Counted from the first letter of the stretch, positions 24,273 through 32,866 are shown. The stretch: 64,000 nt of DNA from Dehalobacter sp. CP (GCA_009910795.1 VMEE01000022.1:1-64000); one strand, 5' to 3'. The notes: a model not told the origin generated them from the sequence alone. A program made the numbers and translations.

Positions 24273-25300
24273 TTAGTAATCACCTATTTTTGTTAATATC
24301 TTATGGAATAAGATGGAAGTATGATACTGTTAGATCAATTAATTTTATTATTTAATTCACTAACTCTTTGATCTTTTAGGCACTATAATAATCCCAGAAA
24401 TCTCATGGAATCAGAGAATTCTTCGGAAAATCCATTTCATGCACAAAAATGCTTATGGACAAAACTCGATAAACTAACTTTGCTTGTAAAAAAGCGCTAT
24501 TCAAACAAAAGGATATGATTATCTATTAAATGCGTCAATCTAAAGGTTGCTCACATGATGGCATACATATTTTTATCGCTTTTTAGTGACTCAAAATATA
24601 ATCTTGATCAACTGCATTATAAAAGGCAGAAATAACCGAATCTAATTTTTTCAAAAATATCAAATACAAGAAGACAGGTTACTATTGTCCTTAGCAAAAT
24701 GATATTTGTGACGGGTTATTGGCATCCTCCACAGAGAATTCCTTGATTATTTCATTCCGTTAAGCGTAAAGCGTCTTAAATCTATGCTAAGTGAATATAT
24801 CCGAAAATTTCGTCCTATCGTCCAATGAATTAATTTGTTTATCGATCAAGTTTTTTTGCGCAAAGGACTTAAATACTTGAGCGCTCTTTTGGTTTGATTA
24901 GGTTACTCTGTTAACTCGTCATGTTGCTAGTGATAATTCTTTTGGTCTGTTTTTTTATCAATCTTACTCCTGATGATATTTTGAAGGCTACAGGGGTCTT
25001 TTTCTCCGTTTTCATTAAACAAATACTAAAAATACCCTTGAACTACGCGTAATTATTTAATTTTGAGTTTTTGTTTCCCCCCTACGTAAGAATTCCCGTG
25101 AAACTCTCGTCCACGGGAACATACAGCATAGTGAAATATTCTATTAAAATCTCCGGAACTGCTTGAAATAAAGCTATTTTAACTCTATCAATACGACTGT
25201 CTCAACGTGCCTTGAGGGTATAAAAGAGATGTTATACCCCTCTGCCTTATTAGTCTTCTTGCATATTTGCGGGTTTCTTCATATGAATCGCAAAGCCATT
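24273..25300. other. Gene-poor stretch with repeat copies
   Basis: No intact gene. 24763-24811 repeats the DNA at 14776-14826, and 24979-24995 repeats TTTTGAAGGCTACA(A/G)GG of 15013-15029, so a degenerate copy of the same 200-250 bp segment is present. A stem TTCCCGTG/CACGGGAA lies at about 25091-25117 and CTCAACGTGCCTTGAGGGTA at 25201-25220. Confidence 0.45.
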
Positions 25301-25723
25301 CTATGAGCGGTTAAGTTCATCTGTTAATTGACTCAAAGTTACTTTTGAAAGCTCTGCCTTCATAGCAGCTACAGCGTTGTCAAGATGCGGCGACAATAAG
25401 CCACGGACTTTACTTCCGATAGGACAGGTTCCTGATGTATTTGAGTGTATCTTAAATATTTCATCAGCGTCATCTGATTCCACCGCAGCGTAAATGTCCC
25501 ATAGCGTAATATCTTCAACGGGCTTGCCAAGAGCCGTTCCTCCAGTTCCCGCCTTTACAGACAGCAGGCCAGCTTTCTTCAGCTTACTGAAAATATTCCT
25601 TATGGTAACAGCGTTGCATCCAGCGCTTCTGGCTACTATGTCGCTTGTTACCCTTATATCTTTGAAATTCGCGATCATCACCAGCGCATGAAACGCAATA
25701 GGAAACTGTGTACTTACTCGCAT
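25301..25723 (-). CDS. Rrf2-family transcriptional repressor (YwnA-like)
   Basis: A 140-residue winged-helix regulator of the Rrf2 family: STQFPIAFHALVMIA, VTSDIVARSAGCNAVTIRNIFSKLKKAGLLSVKAGTGG minus flanks is the recognition helix and wing region. Only one Cys remains in the effector part (TCPIGSKV), not the three needed for an iron-sulfur cluster, so it is closer to YwnA/HypR-type thiol sensors. It is divergent from the nitroreductase gene and the shared region holds three matching operators, implying repression of both genes. Confidence 0.88.
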   Translation of the reverse strand: MRVSTQFPIAFHALVMIANFKDIRVTSDIVARSAGCNAVTIRNIFSKLKKAGLLSVKAGTGGTALGKPVEDITLWDIYAAVESDDADEIFKIHSNTSGTCPIGSKVRGLLSPHLDNAVAAMKAELSKVTLSQLTDELNRS

Positions 25724-25743
25724 CTGTGCTCACCTCGAACATA

Positions 25744-25829
25744 TTGTAACAAATATTTTTACAATAATCAATTGTAGTCATTGACACTACAAACCATTCG
25801 TGTTACTATTGTAGTGCAAGTTGCTACAA
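25744..25829. promoter_or_regulatory. Three Rrf2-type operators and nitroreductase promoter
   Basis: Three palindromes share one design: TTGTAA-N9-TTACAA (25744-25764), TTGTAG-N9-CTACAA (25772-25792) and TTGTAG-N9-CTACAA (25809-25829). The plus-strand promoter is TTGACA (25781-25786), 17 bases, TACTAT (25804-25809). The second operator covers the -35 and the third covers the start, a classical repressor layout. Confidence 0.8.
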
Positions 25830-25862
25830 ACAAAGTTAACGGATGAAAGGATGGATGTATTT

Positions 25863-26438
25863 ATGGATTACTTTGAATTACTGCGCTATAGGAAATCTAC
25901 CAGAAAGTTTACGCAGGAACAAATATCTCAGGACAATTTAGCCGATATACTGGTCGCCGCAAACAGCGCCCCGGTAGGCAGTAATCTGTACAAAGATATA
26001 CATTTGACCGTTGTGCAGAGCAGGGATGTACTGGATAAGCTCTCAGAGGCCGCCGCTAAACGCTGGGAGGATAAAGCCAAGATGAGCAATACTCCTAATG
26101 TTGAACTAAGCCAGAAAGCTTTCGACCCATTTTATGGCACTCCGACAGTGATTTTTGTATCCCACAGGAAACAGGATTTACAGCCTGGCATTGAGTTTTC
26201 AAATGTTGCATGCATTACCTACTCTATGCACCTGGCCGCCACAAGTCTTGGCTTGGGCAGCGTGTTTATGTGGGGTTCCCTTGAAGCAATGCGCGAAATC
26301 CCTGAACTTGACAAAACAGCGGTTCTGAACCTCCCCGATGACTTTGAACCCCTTTTAGGTATTGCCATCGGCCATCCGGAGCAGGAACTTAGCGCGCGGG
26401 ATCTAAAGACAGATAAAATATCAATTAATTACCTATGA
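25863..26438 (+). CDS. Nitroreductase-family FMN oxidoreductase
   Basis: A 191-residue nitroreductase: the FMN-binding start (LLRYRKSTRKFTQEQIS), AANSAPVGSNLYKDIHLTVV, ACITYSMHLAATSLGLGS and the C-terminal LLGIAIGHPEQE. It reduces quinones, nitro compounds or other electrophiles with NAD(P)H. The frame is open from 25821, but that ATG lies at the predicted transcription start; AAAGGATGG ten bases before the ATG at 25863 supports the shorter protein. It is repressed, by inference, by the divergent Rrf2 regulator. Confidence 0.9.
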   Translation: MDYFELLRYRKSTRKFTQEQISQDNLADILVAANSAPVGSNLYKDIHLTVVQSRDVLDKLSEAAAKRWEDKAKMSNTPNVELSQKAFDPFYGTPTVIFVSHRKQDLQPGIEFSNVACITYSMHLAATSLGLGSVFMWGSLEAMREIPELDKTAVLNLPDDFEPLLGIAIGHPEQELSARDLKTDKISINYL

Positions 26439-26465
26439 CAATCTAAAAGAGAAGCTTAGATGTAA

Positions 26466-26490
26466 GACACTCTTCGGAGTGTCCTTTTCT
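26466..26490 (+). terminator. Nitroreductase terminator
   Basis: GACACTC-TTCG-GAGTGTC followed by CTTTTCT, directly after the nitroreductase stop. Confidence 0.9.
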
Positions 26491-26518
26491 ATGGCCTTTT
26501 TGCGGAGGCGAAGAACAG

Positions 26519-26640
26519 ATGGCGGACAATTTCAGCCTGAAAATAGGGTTGGAGGACGAAAAGAAAATTCAAGCAGGCGCTTGCGGACATCAACCACTCC
26601 TTCAAGGTGCAGGGCAGCGAAATGGCCCTTTCTGCCTAGG
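26519..26640 (+). pseudogene. Fragment of a phage tail tape measure gene
   Basis: ATG at 26519 begins MADNFSLKIGLEDEKKIQ, the typical N-terminus of Siphovirus-like tape measure proteins. A one-base shift then continues as KQALADINHSFKVQGSEMAL, again as in these proteins. After about 40 codons the homology stops at a junction with a recombinase fragment. Prophage remnant. Confidence 0.7.
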
Positions 26641-26758
26641 TTTAACCCTTGTATCCATCCTTCATCTACAGTAGGAGAGTGTGGGCATACATCTTTACCT
26701 TTTTTGATTCGTTTCGCACATCTCCAAACGACCTTGCCTCTTTCAAAATAGCGTTTCT
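26641..26758 (-). pseudogene. Fragment of a large serine recombinase
   Basis: The minus strand encodes RGKVVWRCAKRIKKGKDVC followed by PHSPTVDE, the zinc-ribbon part of large serine recombinases (W-x-C ... C-x-SPT). Both ends are cut by unrelated fragments. Confidence 0.65.
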
Positions 26759-26865
26759 TGACCTTTCTTTATTCCCCGATCATCCCACTCGTCTGTAAGT
26801 TCCTTGCGCACTTGAATTGCCTGCAATCTTTGATTAATCCACTCGCGAGTGTATCCTTTTTCAGG
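26755..26865 (-). pseudogene. Fragment of a DinD/BRO-type antirepressor-like gene
   Basis: The minus strand encodes KGYTREWINQRLQAIQVRKE followed by LTDEWDDRGIKKGQE, as in DinD-like damage-inducible or antirepressor proteins (INQRL-x-S/A-I-EVRKELTDEW). It is joined to foreign sequence on both sides. Confidence 0.6.
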
Positions 26866-26882
26866 TATGTAGCAAGAGTACA

Positions 26883-27163
26883 AAACTGTTGAACAAAATT
26901 GATAGCATGGCCGCCTTCCTTTCGGCTGTGCCGAAACCACCGGCTGCCGCGAACAGTCACACTGTCGTACCGTTTCCATCGCCATTCCCGCCCGGAACGC
27001 ACCAACTGCTCTCCCTGTCGCTGAAGAAAATTAACCAGATCCACTGAATTGGCCCGCTGCTTTTGTTTGTCCGTAAAATAAATGTACGGCTTAGTCGGTC
27101 GTCCCCATTTACGGGCTTCCAGGATATAGTTGCAAACTGGATTTCCATGAAATTTGGTTAAGC
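26883..27163 (-). pseudogene. Fragment of a DUF3991/primase-like mobile-element gene
   Basis: The minus frame reads NYILEARKWGRPTKPYIYFT, then VDLVNFLQRQGEQLVRSG, then SVTVRGSRWFRHSRKEGGHA and INFVQQF. This is the N-terminal zinc-finger/DUF3991 pattern of toprim-primase proteins of conjugative elements and phages. It is open but lacks its start and all of its C-terminus. Confidence 0.65.
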
Positions 27164-27303
27164 AGAATTTTGTTGATACGAAGAAATTGAATACATATTC
27201 AAATCCTTCGTTTTTAAAACTTTTTAAGCTGCAAGTTCAGTTATTCCTACCATAATATTACACTCCTCATAATACTAATTTAAAATTTATATTTATCTTG
27301 CCT

Positions 27304-28307
27304 TTAGGCCTTTGCCAATTTCACAGCACACACTTTATACTCACCCGTTCCTGCAATGGAACATACATATGGACTTGTAAGATCGTTCGTCGGCGTCTCG
27401 GAATAATGGAATGACATCCTGATCACACCGGGCTGAACACGGTCGGTAACTTTCACATTAGTGGTCACCTCGCCGCGGCGGGAAGTTACTTTCATCTTGT
27501 CACCGGTAGTGAGTCCCAACGCTTTAGCTTCCTGCGGATGTACCTCTGTCATTTCCTTGCCCCAAACACTTTTGATCCCAAGCGTATTTTGCGTAGTGAC
27601 ATTGTAGTGCTGAAGAACCCTGCCGGTACACAGCAGTACTGGGTATTCCGCGTCAGGCAGTTCACCGGGTGGGATATGCTCGGAAGGCTGGAATAGTCCC
27701 TTCCCTCTCGTAAACTGCCCGGCATGCAAGTAAGGCGTCCCCGGATGCTCCGGATGCAGAAACGGCCACTGCAAAGATTCAATTTCCATGCGGTCGTAGT
27801 TAATTCCGGCAAATAACCCATACGGCTTACCATACCGCAGATTGTCTTCCAATCTGCCTGCCCGGCTAACGGTTCAATTGCTTTTCTAACTCTCTGGACA
27901 CGGCGTTCCGTATTGGTGAAAGTTCCATCGGTCTCTGCATAACTTGCCCCCGGAAGAACAACATCGGCAAATTCTGCAGTTTCCGTCATAAACAGCTCCT
28001 GAACTACCAGGAAATCGAGTTTGGCCAGTGCTTCCTTGATATGATTGGCATTCGGATCGGTTAAGGCCGGGTTTTCTCCCAGAATGTACATGGCTTTGCT
28101 CCTGCCTTCATGGGCAACTTCAAACATCTCGGGGATCTTCAGCCCTAATGTGTCAGACAATGGAACAACCCAAGCTTGTTCATGTTTTGCTCTGACTTCA
28201 TCCGATGTAACGCTCTGGTATCCGGAATAGACATTTGGCAAAGCACCCATATCGTTTACGTCGCCGGGAACATAAGCAAGACGCTTATGCAGTTCAACTG
28301 CGTTTTT
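27304..28307 (-). pseudogene. 3' fragment of a formate dehydrogenase-type molybdopterin oxidoreductase
   Basis: Two overlapping frames together give the C-terminal third of an FdhA-like protein: [54 protein letters not shown], then after a shift [29 protein letters not shown] and TDRVQPGVIRMSFHY. The shift near 27815-27850 comes with loss of about 15 codons. The 5' two thirds, with the iron-sulfur and Mo ligand residues, are missing; the break is at 28307 next to an ABC ATPase fragment. Confidence 0.85.
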
Positions 28308-28514
28308 CTAAGCGTCCTGCCCGAACAGCGCGACATTCCCGCTTGTCGCCTTAAGTATGCCGAGCAGACAGCGGATAGTGGTGCTTTTCCCCGCCCCATT
28401 GGGACCGAGAAAGGCATGAACTTTACCTTGCTTTACATTTAGGTTCACGCCGTCAAGCGCGGTGAACTTGCCGAATTTCTTAACAAGTCCGCTGATTCCA
28501 ATTACTTGTAACAT
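28308..28514 (-). pseudogene. 5' fragment of an ABC transporter ATPase
   Basis: ATG at 28514 behind AGGAGGAAAATTACA starts [20 protein letters not shown]; Walker [10 protein letters not shown] is intact, but the gene stops after [13 protein letters not shown] at the junction with the fdhA fragment. The signature and Walker B parts are deleted. Confidence 0.85.
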
Positions 28515-28550
28515 TGTAATTTTCCTCCTGCAATAATAATTACGGTGAAA

Positions 28551-28577
28551 GGCACGGCAGCCAGCCGTGTCTTTTTC
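28551..28577 (+). terminator. Terminator-like hairpin
   Basis: GGCACGGC (28551-28558) pairs with GCCGTGTC (28564-28571), followed on the plus strand by TTTTTCC. No intact plus-strand gene precedes it, so its former partner was probably lost. Confidence 0.6.
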
Positions 28578-28599
28578 CATCTCAAGCCGAAGCTGTAGA

Positions 28600-28801
28600 A
28601 TGAGAGAGCATGTGGCCTGACTATATTGACCAAGGGCCGTCGCGTCCGTAAGGGAGTCAGTCAGCCGGCTCTATCATTTGCAGCGTTCGATTTACGCAGC
28701 TTGTTCCGCCGGATACCGGTGCGTTCGTGTAACTCAGGAGATTGAATAGGCATCGAGTAAAGAACGGTCGTCATGCAAACTTCATCATCAGGAGGAATCG
28801 T
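28600..28801 (+). mobile_element. Non-coding 5' end of an IS110-family relic
   Basis: About 200 bases of non-coding DNA lead into the IS110 transposase fragment on the same strand, with paired GC-rich pieces. In IS110-group elements this position holds the bridge RNA. The outer border is not seen. Confidence 0.4.
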
Positions 28802-29053
28802 ATGAACGCAGTCGGTATCGATGTTTCCAAAGGCAAAAGCATGGTGGCGGCTTTACGCCCGATGGGGGAAGTAGCCATTACTCCATGCGAGATTCGCCAT
28901 GACAAAATCGGTTTGGAACATCTGGCAGACCTCGTTGTTGCTCTCAGCGAGGATACGCGGGTCATCATGGAGGCGACAGGCCGTTATCATGAACCTGTAG
29001 TCGCTGCATTGCACGAAGCCGGCATTTTCGTCAGTGTGCTCAATCCCATTCTC
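28802..29053 (+). pseudogene. IS110-family transposase, N-terminal fragment
   Basis: MNAVGIDVSKGKSMVAALRP begins the RuvC-like DEDD domain of IS110 transposases (first Asp in GIDVSK), continuing to VIMEATGRYHEPVVAALHEA and VLNP. ATG behind AGGAGGAATCGT. The homology stops near 29053 and the frame closes at 29089 in unrelated sequence, so about three quarters of the protein are missing. Confidence 0.85.
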
Positions 29054-29091
29054 ATTAGCCTATTTGCGCTTCTTCACATCAACAACTAACC

Positions 29092-29193
29092 GACCACACA
29101 ACCAAAATCGAAAAACATCTAAATTGACCACACGCAAACCGCTGACATCTATCCTGACCACACACCGAGCGCCGACATCAAAATCGACCACTC
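29092..29193. repeat. Four spaced GACCAC repeats, probable IS21-type end
   Basis: GACCACAC occurs at 29092, 29126 and 29156 and GACCACTC at 29186, with partly similar spacers (CGCTGACATC, CGCCGACATC). Spaced terminal repeats of this kind are found at IS21-family ends. No transposase remains. Confidence 0.45.
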
Positions 29194-29528
29194 GCACCCG
29201 AATTTCGCCCCTTGGACTTGTTCCCGCGATGCAATATTTTGACGATTTTCGCGCATTGGATTTTTACCCGAAATCCCCGAAAACTCCTTATTTACTGGGA
29301 TTTTTGCACACTTGTCAATTTACCCTTGACATCAATACCACGCACTCAACGTGACTTGAGGATACAATAATGATGACTTTGGAACCTGGTATCCCCTTGG
29401 AGGCCGAGTATATTCCTACCTTATCCTGTTGCAAGCTTTTTTGGCCAAATTTGACGTCGGATGCGGATGCCGGTACCAGACTATCAAGCTTTGCAAGAGG
29501 ATACCTAGGTAGTTGAATGGTTGTGATC
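29194..29528. other. Gene-free stretch before the regulator gene
   Basis: It holds CTCAACGTGACTTGAGGATA at 29345-29364, matching 25201-25220 with few changes, and no supported gene. Confidence 0.4.
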
Positions 29529-30236
29529 TCAGTTCAGCAAATCACCGTGAATGAATTGTCTTTGCCCCGTCGAGCGGATGTAGCCTTCCTGCTTCAATCG
29601 CTGAAAGAGCCTGCACACCGTTATCCTTGATGCGCCGATGATCTGCCCGATCTGCGTGTGAGACAGAGAGAAGGGCAGGGCATACCATCCATCATCAACC
29701 TCTTCCACAATTTCCTCTAAAGAATTAAATAGGTTTAATACTTTTTCACGAGATGTGTAAAGGTTGGAGAAAATATTGGCCGCTTCGCACAGGCTGCGGG
29801 TTCTGGCCGTTGCATTGGCAACCACTTCGACGCAAAGAGAGGGTTCGGCGTGCAGCTTCTCGATCAATTGCTCACGATGAATGCGATAGATTTCGCAGTT
29901 TTCCAGAGCCACGACGCTGAATGCGACGGGCAATTGGTCCAGAGCAGGCCCAATGGCAAAAGCCCGGCCCGGGATGCTTAAGCTGACAATTCGCGATTCG
30001 CCGTTTTTGTTGTTCAGATAAAAAGCGACCAAGCCTTGCTCCAGGTAATAAAAGCAAGACAAGCTATCTCTTTCTCGAATAAGGGTGGTCTTCTTTCGGA
30101 CCGGTTGCATAGTCCCTGCTTCGTAAAAAAAATTACGGAGCGAAAAGTTGACCGGTTTGTCGATCCATTGCGTGAGTCCGGCTTTATCCCCCACTAAACC
30201 TTTTCCTCCTTCGTCCACCTCAGCTGTCGTCGGCAT
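29529..30236 (-). CDS. Crp/Fnr-family regulator (RdhK-like)
   Basis: A 235-residue Crp/Fnr-type regulator: beta-barrel domain (about 35-130), dimer helix, and helix-turn-helix LSHTQIGQIIGASRITVCRLFQRLKQ minus flanks near 185-212. It is the last gene after rdhT, 39 bases apart, in the direction of the rdh operon, so it probably regulates the operon in response to an organohalide. It is only distantly like the CprK at 5313-6029: the recognition helix differs (ASRITVCRLF against THYVTVSKVL), so it likely reads another site. The start ATG has a weak ribosome site (GCGAGA). Confidence 0.85.
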   Translation of the reverse strand: MPTTAEVDEGGKGLVGDKAGLTQWIDKPVNFSLRNFFYEAGTMQPVRKKTTLIRERDSLSCFYYLEQGLVAFYLNNKNGESRIVSLSIPGRAFAIGPALDQLPVAFSVVALENCEIYRIHREQLIEKLHAEPSLCVEVVANATARTRSLCEAANIFSNLYTSREKVLNLFNSLEEIVEEVDDGWYALPFSLSHTQIGQIIGASRITVCRLFQRLKQEGYIRSTGQRQFIHGDLLN

Positions 30237-30275
30237 TCTCGCTGGCTAACTTACGGGAATGGAATCCGTCACTTT

Positions 30276-30998
30276 CTAATTTATCATGTTGGCCTGAAGC
30301 AGGTATTCCGTCGCTTTATGGCGCAGGAGAAATGTCTCCGCTTCAGAAAGCATGGCTTCTTGGCCTTCTGGTTGAGGTTGGCCGATGTTTTTTTCTAGTT
30401 TCTCGCTCAGATGCTGTTTTTCCTGCTCGGTAAGCTGAATTCCTTCGCGGGTAATGACCAAATCTAAAATAGCATTCCTGGCAATTCTCCGGGCAGCTTC
30501 CTCCCTGCACTCTAGGAGAAACTCCTCAGCGGTCAGTTTTTTGCCGATTAAATAAACGATCATTTCCATTCCGTCATTAGCCCGGAGTTCAGCGGCAAAC
30601 TCTTTGTACACCACCTGCGCGCCTTTATCCAATTCTTCAGCGTCGTATTCATAGGTGCATTCCGCAATCAACCGCTGAAATAAGATAAGGGTATCAGCTT
30701 GTTTCTGCCGATTCACTTTATGCCAATGGATCACTTCTCTGAGTTTCTCTTTCAGTTCATCCAGCGTATGAAGCCCCGGCGCGATCTCCTGAATCTCGCC
30801 GGGGGATAACGGGCGCTCCGCACTTTGCTCTTGCACATGGAAAGCCGGCACGCCCAAGCACTCTGCTTCCTGTTCCGCTGCGGCGTTTCGCAGATAAGCA
30901 AGCGCTTCGTCGATCTCTTCGTCTTTAGTATTTGTAGAAAAACTCTTAATATTCAATCCGGTATAGCGTCCCAACTGAAAATTTTTCATAGTCATCAT
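30276..30998 (-). CDS. rdhT: RdhT/PceT trigger-factor-like chaperone lacking the PPIase domain
   Basis: A 240-residue protein. Residues 1-50 (LGRYTGLNIKSFSTNTKDEE onward) match the segment that precedes the FKBP domain in trigger factor and PceT. From about residue 62 it matches the C-terminal chaperone domain (PGLHTLDELKEKLREVI ... KHLSEKLEKN). The FKBP-type PPIase domain between these is absent, as is the ribosome-binding domain. PceT is the dedicated chaperone that holds RdhA before Tat export. Start at 30998 behind GGAGAAACGGGG; two further ATGs follow within four codons. Fourth gene of the rdhABCT operon. Confidence 0.82.
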   Translation of the reverse strand: MMTMKNFQLGRYTGLNIKSFSTNTKDEEIDEALAYLRNAAAEQEAECLGVPAFHVQEQSAERPLSPGEIQEIAPGLHTLDELKEKLREVIHWHKVNRQKQADTLILFQRLIAECTYEYDAEELDKGAQVVYKEFAAELRANDGMEMIVYLIGKKLTAEEFLLECREEAARRIARNAILDLVITREGIQLTEQEKQHLSEKLEKNIGQPQPEGQEAMLSEAETFLLRHKATEYLLQANMIN

Positions 30999-31139
30999 CC
31001 CCGTTTCTCCATAACTCCTAAAACCCAGATACGGTCATCTCTTTTCACCGGTCGGCACGGAGTACTCCCGCCGATTGGAGCATCACTGCAATCTGAGCAG
31101 CGGCAAGCAGCAAAATGAGCACACCGAAGAACAGCTCCT

Positions 31140-32351
31140 TCAATTTACCCTTGTAATCCCTTTTCTCCAGATCAGTTTCATTTTTTGGCACGCTTTCACC
31201 CCTTTATTGCGCCAACGGGTCAGAAGATTGTACAGGAAGCCTACCGGGCAGAAAAACTGGCAGTAGAATCTCTTGTAAAATAGAGACATCATCAATAAGA
31301 CGGGCAATATCAGCCACAGAACCCAGGACCCACGGAAAAGGAACATGGCGCCGAACGGTTGATAATCCAAGGTCCCATAATTATTCAAGCCTGTACCGAG
31401 CATGATGGCCAGCCAGAGGAGAGTCGGTCCGGCCAGCCGCAATGTCGCGAGCAGCGGAGGACTCACAGTGAGAGGCCCAAACCCAGCTAACTTGTTCAGC
31501 ACTTCTTGCAGCGCGCCGAATGGGCAGATCCATCCACAGTAAATGTTCTTTCCGGTGAAGAGGATCAAGGCCAGTGAACCGACCAGGAGCACATACCATT
31601 TGATATTGGTGACCCAAGGGATCTGCAATTGGCTTACGGAGTACAGCATGGGAAGGGTGACAAACTGGTTGGCGGTAAAACCTAAGAGGGCGATACTGAC
31701 GACCAGAAACCCCAGTCTCAGACGGCTCAGTCTTTTAACGAAAGCTCCCAGCAAAGCCAGTAAAAACACGAGAATCACCGCCATAGTATTGCCGTTTATC
31801 TCAGGCTGATCGTAAGGATTGATCCAGGCGGCGGAGAAATACATCCTGGAGATAGTGAAACTTCCTTTATTGACTGCTTCGGTCACCGCGTGAGTAGAAA
31901 TTGTGGAGCCGCTGACGGCGTCGATGTAATTATCTGTAGGGGTATTCCCCAAGTAACCGGAATACCCCGGCGCACCTGCGAAATAAATTGGCTCTTTGAC
32001 CGATAACCCCTTGAATCCGTCGAAAAAGCCGCGCTCGTAGAGCCGCCGGAAAAAAATAGGCGTCTCATTTTGTTTGGTAATCAGCACGGATGCCAAGCGA
32101 CCTTCCTTATCGGCGATCGACAGGGTCTCCACCTGGGACTGATAGCCCGAAGCCTTGTCCACCGCCGCGTAGTAACGTCCGTTGGACGTATCGATCACAT
32201 ACAGCGGCTTTATCCCTAAAATTCTCTCGATTTTCTGTACATCTACCAAATTTTGCTGGATCAAGGCTTCATAATCGATCGACTGCTCCCGGATCAACGA
32301 GTTATAGAGGAGCGCCGCAAGGCCTGTTAAAAGAAGAAAGAGCAAATACAT
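31140..32351 (-). CDS. rdhC: RdhC/PceC-like FMN-binding, NosR-type membrane protein
   Basis: A 403-residue membrane flavoprotein. First helix (1-20), extracytoplasmic FMN-binding domain with the covalent flavin site region DAVSGSTIST (about 145), then five helices and two cysteine motifs CGWICPFGALQE and CQFFCPVGFLYN typical of NosR/polyferredoxin-type proteins, though each lacks the full CxxxCxxC set. Possible role: electron transfer to, or maturation of, RdhA. The start is uncertain: ATG 32351 lacks a ribosome site, and the frame is open 16 codons further up without another start codon. The first copy at 1-1029 is clearly related. Confidence 0.88.
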   Translation of the reverse strand: MYLLFLLLTGLAALLYNSLIREQSIDYEALIQQNLVDVQKIERILGIKPLYVIDTSNGRYYAAVDKASGYQSQVETLSIADKEGRLASVLITKQNETPIFFRRLYERGFFDGFKGLSVKEPIYFAGAPGYSGYLGNTPTDNYIDAVSGSTISTHAVTEAVNKGSFTISRMYFSAAWINPYDQPEINGNTMAVILVFLLALLGAFVKRLSRLRLGFLVVSIALLGFTANQFVTLPMLYSVSQLQIPWVTNIKWYVLLVGSLALILFTGKNIYCGWICPFGALQEVLNKLAGFGPLTVSPPLLATLRLAGPTLLWLAIMLGTGLNNYGTLDYQPFGAMFLFRGSWVLWLILPVLLMMSLFYKRFYCQFFCPVGFLYNLLTRWRNKGVKACQKMKLIWRKGITRVN

Positions 32352-32482
32352 CGGTTCCCACTTGATGTATTTACTTTTCGCATGTTTTTTCGTAGCCCAT
32401 CACTTCCTGACTGTACTTCGGCTTATCGGCTGGCAATGAAGTACAAGAGATTGCGGGAACCTTTGCCGGTCAAGCCAGCCTC

Positions 32483-32582
32483 AAGCCTTGTCCTGGGACA
32501 CATGTTTTTTCTGAGTGATTTTTATTTTATAGCGAAGTATTTTCTGCCGCCTTGTCTTGGGACACACGTTTTTTCCGGGTGG
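32483..32582. repeat. Direct repeat of the rdhB 3' end
   Basis: About 31 bases around CTTGTCCTGGGACACA (32487-32518) repeat those around CTTGTCTTGGGACACA (32551-32582) with some four changes, 64 bases apart. The right unit encodes the KKRVSQDKA end of RdhB, the left lies after its stop. Confidence 0.65.
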
Positions 32583-32847
32583 CCAGGCGGTAGGTGATGA
32601 TGATCGGGATGAGTGCGGCGCCGCCGAAGAAGACAAAGCCCATCCCCGCAGCCTGAAATTCGCGTTCGGCCAGACTGGCATAGGCCCAGGCTAAAGTGAA
32701 AATGACCAAAAAATTCGCGATGAATCCGCAGATCTCCAGAGGTAAGGTATTGCGGTCCTTGCTCTGGAGAAAGCGCCAAATACCGTACTGGAAGATGACT
32801 AAGAGAATCCCGAGCATTAACCAGACTGCTACGCTAGAAATTGCCAT
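32527..32847 (-). CDS. rdhB: RdhB membrane anchor of the second reductive dehalogenase set
   Basis: A 106-residue, three-helix membrane protein like the one at 1152-1472 (QYGIWRFLQSKDRNT, FFGGAALIPIIITYRLA). It should anchor the RdhA of this operon. Start at 32847 is chosen for GGAGGGAAAACACATT; the frame is open to 32883 inside rdhA. The C-terminal KKRVSQDKAAENTSL tail is unlike the first copy and lies in the duplicated stretch described at 32483-32582. Confidence 0.92.
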   Translation of the reverse strand: MAISSVAVWLMLGILLVIFQYGIWRFLQSKDRNTLPLEICGFIANFLVIFTLAWAYASLAEREFQAAGMGFVFFGGAALIPIIITYRLATRKKRVSQDKAAENTSL

Positions 32848-32866
32848 AATGTGTTTTCCCTCCTCA

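Noticed and set aside
29092..29193. GACCAC repeats as a CRISPR array
   Set aside because: Units are 8-10 bases with 30-34 base spacing and related spacers, and no cas genes are present; a transposon end is more likely. No CRISPR array was seen anywhere in the window.
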